Positions 45,194 through 55,746 of a stretch of DNA of 64,000 bases are shown one piece after another. The position numbers and the translations under genes are program-made. The stretch is from Xiphophorus maculatus (Eukaryota; Chordata; Actinopteri; Cyprinodontiformes; Poeciliidae), in NCBI RefSeq assembly GCF_002775205.1, contig NC_036464.1:28909008-28973007 (forward strand). The letters are read 5' to 3'. How positions within the stretch are numbered: the first letter of the stretch is position 1; every line of letters starts with the position of its first letter. The notes beneath the pieces were generated by a model. That model made no database searches, was not told where the DNA came from, and was given only the letters and a program-made list of their open reading frames with translations.

Positions 45194-45558
45194 GTTGCCC
45201 AGGTTGCTCTTCTTCTCTGAGCTTTCTCAGAGCCTACATTACTGCCCCCTCCTGGACTGAGCTTCGAAGTGTTCAAACCCGTCCCTCCATCGGCTGTACC
45301 CGCTCAGCCTTGGGGAGGAAAGTCGGGAGCACGGCAGGTGACAGCCAGGGGCAATTAAAATTGACATTCGCTAGCTGTTTTTGTTGTTGTTGTTGTTCAG
45401 GTGAATGATCCTGCACACCCTGTTCGATAAATTAAATAAATATAACATGGAAAAAGTTTAAGTGAATAATCATGGTATCATTTTTTTTAGGTAAAAAACG
45501 TAACTTTTTTAACAGGGTGTGAAGACATTTGAGGATCAATGTATCTGTTGGTGTAGCA

Positions 45559-45762
45559 CAGGGGTCCCCAAACTCGGTCGTGGAGGGCCGGCATCCTGCA
45601 TGTTTTAGTTCTCTCCCTGGTTTAACGCACCTGGATCCAATGATGGCTCGTTAGAAGGCCTAAGAAGAACATTGACATGCTGAAAAGGTTGTTGGTACCA
45701 CCAGGGAGAGAACTAAAACGTGCAGGATGCCGGCCCTCCAGGACCGAGTTTGGGGACCCCTG
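45559..45762. mobile_element. hAT-like MITE, 204 bp, with perfect 8-bp target-site duplication
   Basis: It starts CAGGGGTCCCCAAACTCGG and ends CCGAGTTTGGGGACCCCTG, and the inverted repeat extends far inward to include the GGGAGAGAACTAAAAC blocks. It is flanked on both sides by GTGTAGCA (45551-45558 and 45763-45770), an exact 8-bp target duplication as hAT transposases make. It lies about 370 bp upstream of the pcca start. Confidence 0.85.
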
Positions 45763-48700
45763 GTGTAGCAACAGATACACTGAAAGAAAACAGAACAGAA
45801 CTAAACAGCCAGACTGAGTTGCTGGCCACATACAAGGGTAGACTTCACTTATTTTGGAATGATCTCGTTTTTCATCTCTAGTGGATAGTTTTCCTTTGCT
45901 TCAGTCTACAACCTTTGTTTCCACTTGTTATGGACCAAGTTCCAGCTTGTAAATGTCCACTTCTATCTGAATAAATATTTGTACTGCAAAAATATCAGTG
46001 ATTTAAAGTCAGATAAGTGAGTGGGCATTTTCAAGATATGAGGACGGTAGACTTCTTTTGTCTTGGACATTAGCTGCAAAACAATCTAACTAATGATCTA
46101 GGGAAGATACTGACTGCTCATAATGTCTACACAGAACCTCGCTTCAGAAACCCAGACAGACCTTTCAATATATCAAGATGTTAACAGTGATATTCTCTTG
46201 AATTAAACTCGGAACTTGAGCGTTTTTTCAGCTTGAATTTATTTCAAAGTGAATGTGCTGAGAATGATAATAAAGGACAAAGAAAAATGTCACCAGAGAC
46301 TCTTTGTTACCTTTGTCCACTTTCAAGAAGAGCTGCAGAACATCTGCAACGTCATCAGGCCCAGGGCTGACCAGGTCACTCTGGATGTTATCCATCTAAA
46401 TACAGAACAAACCTCTCCAATCTACCATAAAAAAAATGCATACAAAGGCTGAATCCAGGAGCCATTTAAGAAAACAGAAGACATTACATAAAAAAGACAA
46501 TAAATGTTTATATATATAAAAAAAAACATTCATCAGCAACAGGATTCAACTTTTTAAAGTCCAATTGTTTGTCTTTATTCTATTTCTCCCATTGTTGTTG
46601 CACAATAACTGGAGCAGAGAGTGGTCTAATGATCGGAAGGGTTGTTCTATACGGCAGGTTCACTTTGCTGGAGTTTACCCATCATTCATTTCAGCCACTT
46701 CCTTAACTTTAGCAACACATTCACTGGGGACAGAACAGCCAGTCCCATGAACATCTGACCGCCTGAGCCAGAACATCTCAGATAAAACAAGAAAGTGTCT
46801 GAAAACTGAGAAAGAAACTGGTAGGTCCGAGCCATGATCCCAGTTCAGTCTGGGAAACACATGGAAGTGCTAGTCTGTCACATCAACACATCCAGTCAGT
46901 TCTGGACGCCAAGCTGACGGTTTGAAACATTTTATTCTTTGGAGTTACAATTCCTGGAGGATGCTTGATCCAAAACTTCCGACATGACCCAAAGCCAGAG
47001 GTTGCACAGCTTGGCTTCGTGAAACAGAACTCAGAACATGAAATGATACTATTATTAATGGCACATATTTTTCTACAGAAATGATGGAATCCCTCAATAT
47101 TGAAAACATTGTCCCACCTCTAACAGTTTGACTTTTAGGAGGAATTGAATCCACTGAACGGATAAAATTGGATTAAGAGCATTGAGTTGATCTGCCTTCC
47201 TGGGCAGATGGATTATCATCCTCTGAAAAGTGACTTCATCATTTCCAGACCTCCTCTACGTTTGGTAGAATGAACAAAGGGTCCAAAACGCTGAGATCCT
47301 CTTGCGCATTTATTGCGTTGGTTAGTACATTTACTGGAATCTCCCCTGTTCCTTTAGGTAACTGGAAAGATACTTCTTTTCTTAAGGCAGTTAACGTTTC
47401 ATTAGGACAAGATACCAAACAAATGTTCTAGACTTTTTTTTGTTGTTGTTGTTCAGTGCAGATTCAGGACTCAACAAGCAATCCCTTTCATCTTCAACTG
47501 CCGCATATTAAAAATATTTCACTGCAGTACTGTTGCTTAAACATTGTTGCTTGATTGGCGATATATGACAGAGAAGGTTTGTGAGGAAACAATTTGTTAA
47601 AGTTATGCTTTTAACCAAAGGTCATTACAGCTCTGACTGCTTCCCAAGATTGATCAGTAATGGATCAACTTTGACCCCCTCAACTCTGCATCATCAACAT
47701 CATCAGATGATGGTGAGATGTAGAAGACACGTGGGTATAGATCACAGTTTCAAGGTGAGATCCAAAATTAGACTGTTTTTATATATGAATCCCAATTAGT
47801 TCAGTTAATTTACCACTGTTTACTTCCCCAACACCGACTTTTGCTTCTCATCACTTGTCCTTTTATTTCTGCTGTTGTACCTGGCTTTATTTCCAAGGCA
47901 TATTACTTTGAGTTTTCCTTCCAGACGCTTTAATTTTCAACCTTTATAACCTTCATATCTGGTTTGTTCTGAGTCCAAATGTTAGACTGAGCGTATTAGG
48001 AATTATTTCAGCTATTATTATTAATTCCAGCTGCTATATTTAACTATTTCAGCTTTGATTTTTTGCGAACATGTTTTTTTTTGTGAATCAACCAGGAACA
48101 TGAGGGCACATCAGGTTGATATGAAGACTCATTTTCAGAGTTAGGTCTGCACTGGTATTTTTGTAGAACAGCAAATAAAAGGATGATTCCACATGTTTTC
48201 TACAACATTGAGGGATTCCTTGATTTTATTTCATAATCTGATTTATTTTTTTCCTTTCGTTTTGCTACCAAGTAAAACTGAACGTCCTCCAGGAGAAGTA
48301 AGTGCACTCATTTCGCTAGAAGTTAAGTTGGAGCAACAGAAAGTAAATAGACCCCTGGCCACTGACAATTAAGAATGATCACACTTCCACATATAGAAAA
48401 TTAATATCTCTCCACCAGTTCATTGTCCATTCTACTTTATCTAATGCAGTCACCTGTGTGTTAGATTGGTGGCCATTTTGGAAATCCTGAGCTGTAAACT
48501 GGAATGTGACCAGACACAGGTCGCTGAGCCACTGGTAGGACCTGAAGATTGGATTTTTTTTTTTTTAAGTGAAGTTTTGTGGAGGTACTGTCAAAAATAT
48601 TTGTTTTTACTTTTTACAAAGATGTCATTTGACCATGAGCTTGTTGGAAATACATCTTGCGAGTGATGAATGGCTAACAGCTGATTAGCTTAAGTTAGCC

Positions 48701-50223
48701 ATTTAAAACAACTCAAACTGATCATGTGGGAGAATCAGGGGGATGTAACACCATGTTAGTGAACAACTTAGTGTTGTTCACTAACAGTTTGCACCTTTAA
48801 GGGAAAAAAATGTTTGTTTATGTATTTGTTAAAACTGCCACTGTGTCATTACAGCATAATATGAGACAGATAATCTGCAAAAAGGTCAATATCCTACACC
48901 TCCTCCCTGAGCTATTAATGTTGTCTAAAGAAATGCATCTCTCTGACCAAAAACAACCAATCAGAGCCAGGAGGAGGGTCTACCTGCTGTCAATCAATCA
49001 CATGTACTCGCTGCTCAATGTGCTATTAGCAGAGAAACAACTTACTGTTACAGAAAAAACGTTTATCTGCAGTCATCTGTGGCCATGCTAACTAGCCAGG
49101 GCATTCACAGCAGGATCTGCTATCAGGAAGAAGCTACAGCCAAAGAGCAAAGAGAGAGTGAGGGGCGGGGTTAAGTAGCGACACAAGAAGGATGATTGAC
49201 AGCACTAAGACCCGCCTCCTGACTGAGTGGTTGTATCTAGCTAGCACTGAGAGAGGGCAGAAGAGCTCAAGTTTTGTGTCTCATAACATACTGTCATGTC
49301 ACAGTGAAAGTTTCAACAAAAGTTACATACTGCAGATTTAACAGACAATACATTGAGCGCAGAACAACATCCGTGTTCTTATGCAGCATTACCTTGGATG
49401 TTGACTCCATCAATCTGCCTGATTTGCTGTAACTTATCAAGTTGTTCAAGCCAAGACCTAAAGAAAGTTTTTAATTCTGTTAAAAGATGTTGTGCTGATG
49501 TCCTTTTCCGACAAGCTCATGGCAATGTTGAATTTTTCTACTACAGGAAAGGGAACTTGTACCGAATGCATTGAATTCTTAGGCAAACTGCAGCCAAACC
49601 ACTTGCCACCGTGTTGTAGTGACAACAGTAACACTTTGACCAGGTTTCCACTCATTCTTTGTTACTAAAGGCCTCAGTTTGCTTCAAACAAAGTGCTCGT
49701 CGACTCTTCTAACAACATGTCGAAGAAATCCCAGCTGGCAGCAGGACCAGCTGGTTCCAACTCTTTTAGCAAACAAACCAAACCTCTACCAGTTTGTTTG
49801 AAGAATACTAAACCCTCGACAGATCTGACAGCCCTGCACTTCGTAAGCCGGCTGTTTGAACACGCCGGGCCGCCTGTTGGCTTGTTTCATCGCTGTCGCT
49901 TTAGCCCTTGAAACTGCTTCACACATCACAGCCCTTAGACTGGTTCTGAAGTTCAGACACCCTGTTCAAATAGTTCTAGGAAGCAACATCCTTGGGTACT
50001 CTTGACTTAACAAAACCACCGTTTAGCTGTAAAACTTCGTTTCAGAATCTCAGGGTGACCTTTCTGCTGTTGTTTTGGACGCCGCATTCGTCCACATATC
50101 TCAGAGATGGGTTGTTTGGTGAAACAATAACTGTCTTGATGTTTGATGAAAGTCTTGGCCAGGAGCCACTGATGAAGGAGCAAATAGCTGCTTGTTCTGT
50201 CTGAAGCAACCATTGCTGACACC
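45763..50223. other. pcca-zic intergenic region (possible zic 3' UTR at its right side)
   Basis: Beyond family A copy 3 (48790-49343) I see no gene. The stretch just left of 50224 must hold the zic 3' UTR, but no single poly(A) signal stands out. Confidence 0.5.
48790..49343. mobile_element. Foldback MITE family A, copy 3 (pcca-zic intergenic)
   Basis: This is the best-preserved copy, about 550 bp. The left end (CACCTTTAAGG, TTGTTAAAACTGCCACTGTG) pairs with the complement of the right end (CATAACATACTGTCATG, TTTCAACAAAAGTTACATAC, CTGCAGATTTAAC). Internal blocks match copy 2 closely. Confidence 0.7.
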
Positions 50224-53200
50224 CTACGTGACGTAGTCGTCCTCGTCGCTGCGTTCTGTCTTGATGTGGTCTGGGTGAAGCAGTGGAAAGTGTGGCGCTG
50301 TAGTCCTCGTGCAAACGTACCACTCCTTAATGTTTGACAGCTGAGTTAAGGCCGGGTTCACCGAGCGCTGGCTCCGCCGGGGGGTCCTGGAGCTCTGCTG
50401 CTTCTGGCTCAGCTGGCTCTTGAGGCCCGACAGAGAGAGATCCAGAGGCATGGCCACCGGAGACGAACTCCGCAGCAACACCTTACCGCTTATGTCGTTG
50501 CTAGGGCTGAGATCTAACTGGTGAGTGGTCAACAGTGGGAAATGAGAACTCCTGTTGGCAAGCGACGAAGTGAAGTGGGTCATTTTCAGGTCGAGGGGTT
50601 CGAGGACAGGTTGCTGGAGGTGGTGATGGCCAAAGCTGTACAAGTCCTGGTGGTCAGAGGTAGGCGACGACTTGACGTGGATCTTCATGTGCTTACGCAG
50701 TGAGCTGGGGTGGGTGTAAGACTTGGTGCAGCCCAGGGCCTTGCAGTCGTAGGGCTTTGAAGCGGTGTGGACCTGCGAGTGCTTCTTCCTGTCGCTGCTG
50801 TTAGCGAAGCGCCTCTCACAAAACTCACACTGGAATGGCTTTTCACCTGCAAAACAAACATTACACTCACTGAGATCTCAGATGCAAGTATGTATTTGGA
50901 TTTATATTTCTTGCTCATGATATGACTGGGACACAATAAACATCTGGAGATCATTTTTGGAAAACAAGAAACTGAAAGGGCTGCACAGTGTAGCATTGAC
51001 TAGCAGTAGCTGCGTTTCCCTTAGAAATGGGCGCAAAACTTTGTCGAAATTCCGTTAATGATGAAAAAACATAATTTCGCAATTGCGGTGTTTCCACTAA
51101 AGAAGAGACACAATTAAAATCACATGTTAATAAGCTTGTTCACATGTTATGTCAAATTGCGCAAATATATGGTCACTAGCTGTGTTTTTTAAATGTTTAT
51201 ATGATTGCACAATTAGTGATTTCCAAAATAAATTCATTTACTCTAAATTTTGAAAAAAAAAAAAAAAAAACTCTTGTGTTTCGATAAAAAGCGTCGGCTC
51301 TAAAATAGGGAGGGTTTTTCGGCCATAGTGAAATTGGTTTATTATGCATAACTTTTTTCACATCACACAAGTCACATGATCAACAACCGGATGTTGCCAC
51401 TGGAGCAAACCACGAAGAAGAGGATGACAGGAAGTAGTTTGAGGATGATAGTGCGACATGCCTTTTAATGACTTGTCACGTGAACAAGCTTATTCACGAG
51501 TGATTTTAATTTCATTTCTGGAATTTGTTTGCTGGAATTGAAAAATATATATATATTTTTTTTCTTTTTTCTGCTTTTACCTTAGCGGAATTTAGACAAA
51601 CATTTGCACACATTTGTGAAGGAAACACAGCAACAATGAATCAAAGTGAAGGTGTTGCTCTTTTAGCTTCAGTCGTACTGAGACAGGATCCCAGTGGATC
51701 CGCTAGATCACGACTCTAAAACCTGCAGCTCTGGACCGTTGAGCTATTTAATATTTCATACTAAACATGAAATATTGACCTGTTATTATTTGGGTTCTAT
51801 GACCTCATGAAAAAACATTGCCGCCTCCCACAAGCCGACTCCATGCAGAAAAACCCAAGGCTGGGTATTGAACCCAGAACCATCATGACACAAAGCAACA
51901 TTACCAAATGCTCCACTGTGACAGTTTTAAGAAATATGAAAACACACACACACAAACACATATATTTGTTAAATATAAGTTTACATACTGCAGTTTTGAT
52001 GATGAGAAAGAGTATTTACGTTCAAAAGGTCTCTCTGTCTGCAGGAAGTTCCGTCTCAGTTTATCTGCTTTAACGATGAATTTAACAAAAATAACCTGGT
52101 GGAACAGCTTCAGGCTAAACAGCCAGACTCCATTCATCACCTGGTTCTGCTCCCTGGCTGAACACTGGTCACATATTATTTTAATGCTTATTATTGAAAA
52201 TAATATTAATAATTGTTAGATGTTTTTATGTTAATAATTTCAAACCTAAAATAGTGTTTTGGGTCACACGCGCGTGCACACACCCCCACACACACACCGG
52301 GCAGGAAAACACAACTCTGCTCATGCAGCTGTATTATAATGATGTCACCTCTGTGTCATAATAATGTTCCCTCTTAAAAACAGTATTGGCTCAGTAATAA
52401 ACACACTGGTTCACAAAGAGAAGTCTGTTCAGAGGACAGTTTCTAGGCTTGATGGTCCAACTAAATCAGTGTGTTTCACTGGCTGACTGTTCACCACGCA
52501 CACACAGCTACTGCAGATAATTCAAAGAGGCAAAATTAGAGTAAAAATCCATCTAGACTAAAAGTCAGATTTCACTTTAACCCCAGCTGACCTCCTCCTC
52601 AGCAGCCTGCTGGGTGTTAATCCCTCACCCTGCATGACTCCTCAAACTCGGGGCTCCAGCAGGAACCGAGGAGGCGGCGGAGGGAAGGGTGTCCACAAAA
52701 GGGACTCAGCCTTTAGAGACATGGAGGGTGGGGGGATCCCTGCAGACTGAGAGCTATCTTTATTAACCTCACATTGTGTCTGTGTGTGTCAGGAAGCCGC
52801 TGTCTGTACGGATGACACGGATTTAACTCCCCCCGCCCCGTCGCCCCGCCGCCGGCCGGCCAGCCGGCCAGCCAGCGGTGTCACCCCGTGAACAGACCCA
52901 GAAGCAGCAGAGCTTACCCGTGTGCGTGCGCGTGTGGATCTTGAGGTTCTCGGAGCGTGCGAACATCTTGCCGCAGTTGGGAAACGCGCACGAGAAGGGC
53001 TTCTCCCCGGTGTGCACGCGGATGTGGTTGATGAGTTTGTATTTGGCTTTGAACGCCTTCCCGCCGCGCAGACACTCGTCCCACATGCAGACGTGACTGA
53101 GGCTCTCGAGCCCCGCCGCGACGTGCTCGCTGGTGACGTGGTCCACGAGCTCGGGCATGGAGCTGAAAGTTTGCTCGCAGACGGACGTCGCCGTCCGCCC

Positions 53201-53440
53201 GAGCCTCGGCTTCGAAGAAGTTCGCTCAGTCCATTTGCACACCAGCTCGGTTTTCACGGTGGGGCCTTTGGAGAAATCCAGCAGGCCGTCCATCCCACCC
53301 CCGGCTGGAGTGTCAGCACAGGCGGAGACATTCGTGGCTTTCGCTTGGGGTGGGGAGACGATGCTCGAAGCCCCGGAGTTGTTGTTCCCCAAAGGAGAGA
53401 CGAGGCCATTGTGCCTGGCCACTACGGCCATCCGCTTCAT
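50224..53440 (-). CDS. Zic-family C2H2 zinc-finger transcription factor, zic5/zic6-like (complete, 2 exons, 381 aa)
   Basis: Exon 1 is 52918-53440 (ATG at 53438-53440), exon 2 is 50224-50846; the GT-AG intron splits the Gly codon of HTGEKPF. Five zinc fingers run from residue 68 to 231: finger 1 (C68, C88, H101, H106) preceded by ELVCKW; finger 2 with the Zic signature CMWDEC and [20 protein letters not shown]; finger 3 [13 protein letters not shown]; finger 4 [12 protein letters not shown]; finger 5 [15 protein letters not shown]. Finger 4 starts C-x2-C instead of the usual Zic C-x4-C. The tail contains IKEWYVC, close to the LNEWYVC near the end of human ZIC5, and ends in an acidic DEDD stretch. 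The two-exon structure also fits ZIC5 rather than the three-exon ZIC1-3. At 381 residues it is far shorter than mammalian ZIC5 and lacks its Ala/Pro/His runs. Such proteins act in the nucleus in neural and neural-crest patterning. The exact paralogue is unresolved. Confidence 0.93.
51008..51632. mobile_element. MITE family C, full-length copy (zic intron)
   Basis: About 625 bp with terminal inverted repeats of 50 or more bases: left AGCTGCGTTTCCCTTAGAAA then GGGCGCAAAACTTTG, right ending CACACATTTGTGAAGGAAAC ACAGC. The interior also folds (AAGCTTGTTCACATG against CACGTGAACAAGCTT). No transposase is present. Confidence 0.65.
51810..51920 (-). mobile_element. Antisense partial SINE-like copy (zic intron)
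   Basis: Reads on the minus strand with a box B-like GGGTTCAATACCCAGC, then GGGTTTTTCTGCATGG, the same family as the SINE at 31186. Confidence 0.5.
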
Positions 53441-53600
53441 GCTCCGCTCCGCTCCCCAAATACACTCCTCCTTTTCCCTAAAATGACTAAATTATAAATG
53501 ACAATGCGCTTATTGCGCTCCTGTTTTCTCCCGGCGGTGTAGTTTCACCCACAGCGCATGCGGCAGCGTCTTTACCCCCCGCTGTTCGACGTTAGATCCC
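52780..53600. promoter_or_regulatory. GC-rich CpG-island-like block over zic exon 1 and its 5' side
   Basis: This is the most GC- and CpG-rich stretch in the window, covering the whole first coding exon and about 150 bases upstream, with GGCC/CCGG-type repeats at 52846-52876. Developmental transcription-factor genes usually have such unmethylated islands. The transcription start should lie just right of 53440. CpG count was judged by eye. Confidence 0.55.
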
Positions 53601-53985
53601 GAGAGTCAAGCCTCCATGCTTCTATTTACTGTGAATGGAAGTGAACGGATTGGAAGGAATGGAGCAGGCTGCAGTCCAAACCAGCGGAGGGGCGTCCTTG
53701 TCTCCTTTCCTCGCCCCCTCCGGTCCCACTTTTCTTTCTTCCTAACATTCCCAGAGAGTTAAAATTCAACCTTAGTTTTTAATAACTAGTTGCTTGAACG
53801 TAGATACAGATGCACAAGAACTACACATTAATATGTTATATTGCAGAAATCCAACTCTTTATATGACTGTAGACTTATGGAATAAGTCTAGTATTCAATA
53901 AATTGGAAGTCCCGTTGACTCTCGTTCTCCAGATTAAAAAGACCTTCTGAAAATAACCTTAATCAGTTATTAACCCCCCCCCCCC

Positions 53986-53986
53986 T

Positions 53987-54033
<47 letters not shown>

Positions 54034-54035
54034 TT
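53986..54035. repeat. (TTTA)n microsatellite between zic and vps8
   Basis: About 12 tandem TTTA units preceded by a run of 13 C bases, in the divergent spacer of zic and vps8. Confidence 0.95.
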
Positions 54036-54540
54036 CCTGAAATGAATCGACTTTTCAACAATATTCTGATTTATTGAATGTGTCTGTAATCTTTTTTTTT
54101 AGAAATTTGTGGCAAAGGATGTGACAAGAATCACACATTCTCTCACTTAGAGATTTATTTATTTTTGCCTTGTTTTTTTTATTATTATTATTTATTTCAA
54201 ATGAACAAATGCAGTAATAGCTGCTTCATGCTACAAAGTACAGGGTTTTAGTCAAGGTGTATGTGCAGCCAGCTGTCCCAGGCTGGAATCATTAATTCCT
54301 CTAATCTACATGCTTTTGCTCTATGGGAGCCAGAGAAGATAAAATTATTGTAGGCTTGGTGCCTGTTTGCTGGCTAGTTTTTTTTTTTTTTTCTTAATTT
54401 GAGCTTAACTTTGTGATTCAGTCAATACTTGCGTTTTGGAGTTGTGGACTCCTTCATAAGACATAGGTTCTGTTTGGTTGAAATCTCCTGTTTGCTGTAT
54501 CTTTAATGTTTCCTGAAGTTTTGTTCCTTTAACTGATCTC

Positions 54541-55045
54541 TTGCTTCTCATTGGTTTCCCTCTCAGCTATATAGTTAATCAGCCTGTTTCACATCCAGTA
54601 ATCACTCTTCCGAGTACTGATGCGCTCCAGTTTCATTTAGTCGGTGTCAGATTATCTTGCTACTCATGGCAACTCTGTTGTTGTCGCATCAACCTTCCAG
54701 AACACTCAGGTCTTCTGGTTTTGGTCTACTCAGCACCGCCAGAACCAGAACCAAACATAGAGACGCACCTTTCAGTTTTTATGCGCCACAAATCTGGAAC
54801 ACACTTCCAGAAAACTGCAAAACAGCCAAAACCTTGAGTACTTTTTAAATTGAGGCTAAAACCCACCACCATAGATGCCTCTGATTAGTAGTACGGCACA
54901 CTGATCAATATATTTAATGTGCATATGTTTGATAATGAAGGTATTTGATAAAAAAATGTTTATTGATGTTTCATAACTGGACACTGTTATGTTTTTAGGA
55001 GGTAAAGCACTTTGAACTGCCTTGTTGCTGAAATGTACTTGACTA
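54541..55045 (+). mobile_element. LINE ORF2 C-terminal relic and 3' tail (zic-vps8 intergenic)
   Basis: A short frame reads SGFGLLSTARTRTKHRDAPF then APQIWNTLPENCKTAKTLST, the usual C-terminal end of L2/Rex1-type ORF2 (dAFsfaAPqlWNsLP). It is followed by GTAAAGCACTTTGAACTGCC and TTGCTGAAATGTAC, the shared 3' tail. Confidence 0.65.
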
Positions 55046-55576
55046 GACAAATTAGCAGTTCTTGTTAAAGTTTCATATATTTTATTAAAATAATTGATTT
55101 GGGTTGTTTTTTCTTTCGCCTAATTTTGTAATTATTTTATGTATATTAATTGTTGTCATTTTGGCCTTTAAGATACCAAAATTTCCACATGGCTCAAAGT
55201 TTTGATTCATCTGATGATGTAATTTTTAAATATTAAATGATTAATGTGCTGATCAGTTCCTCAGTACTTGAGTCGCCTTTTTAGCAAACAGTTTTTACTT
55301 TTTTTTTTTTTTTTGAAAGATTACTTTTTACTTTTACTTGAGTAACTTAATGTTGAAGCAGTGCTAGTTCTGGGTAGTCTACCCACCTCTACTTTTGCCA
55401 CACCATGGCATAGACCCTGAGCCTCTTCGACACTGACTTTCTGTCTGGAACTGAAAGAGAGAATATATTAAGACGTTTTGCAGGACATGAAAGTGGAGCA
55501 TAACTTTAAAGAATCTTCTCTATTCATGAAATGGAAAAATGTTCTGGTTCGCTATCCCAAAAGAAGACTGATTTTT

Positions 55577-55586
55577 ACTTCCGGAA
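55577..55586. promoter_or_regulatory. ETS/GABP-type motif ACTTCCGGAA near the vps8 5' end
   Basis: A perfect ACTTCCGGAA core lies about 160 bases before the chosen vps8 start codon, in a GC-leaning stretch. Such ETS sites are typical of TATA-less housekeeping promoters in vertebrates, so the transcription start is inferred nearby. Motif match only. Confidence 0.4.
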
Positions 55587-55599
55587 AAGTGTCACACTG

Positions 55600-55700
55600 A
55601 CCAATCCACTAGGTGGCGGTAATGTACCAGTAAATGAGTTTGTCATGCGCGCACTCCGAACAGAACCAACAGAATCCTGTGCCGTAGAAGAAGAAGATGC
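55600..55700 (+). repeat. fish repeat fragment in the vps8 5' region (GGTGGCGGTAATG ... GAAGAAGAAGA)
   Basis: The stretch CCACTAGGTGGCGGTAATG followed by GTAGAAGAAGAAGATG resembles a repeat end that is very common in fish genomes (a GCGGTAATGC box, then a GAAGAAG tail). It lies between the ETS motif and the start codon, so part of the vps8 5' UTR is probably transposon-derived. Family name not assigned. Confidence 0.45.
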
Positions 55701-55746
55701 TTGCAGAGGACTTCCTGGATGCTCGTCTGTGAATGTAAACAGAGAA

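Noticed and set aside
50224..53440. Calling the zic gene zic2 from its position next to pcca
   Set aside because: It lacks the ZIC2 N-terminus and has two exons and a ZIC5-like EWYVC tail; position alone is not enough.
52922..53497. 191-codon plus-strand open frame over the zic first exon
   Set aside because: It is the complement of the real zic coding exon; length comes from the GC-rich composition, and it shows no motif of its own.
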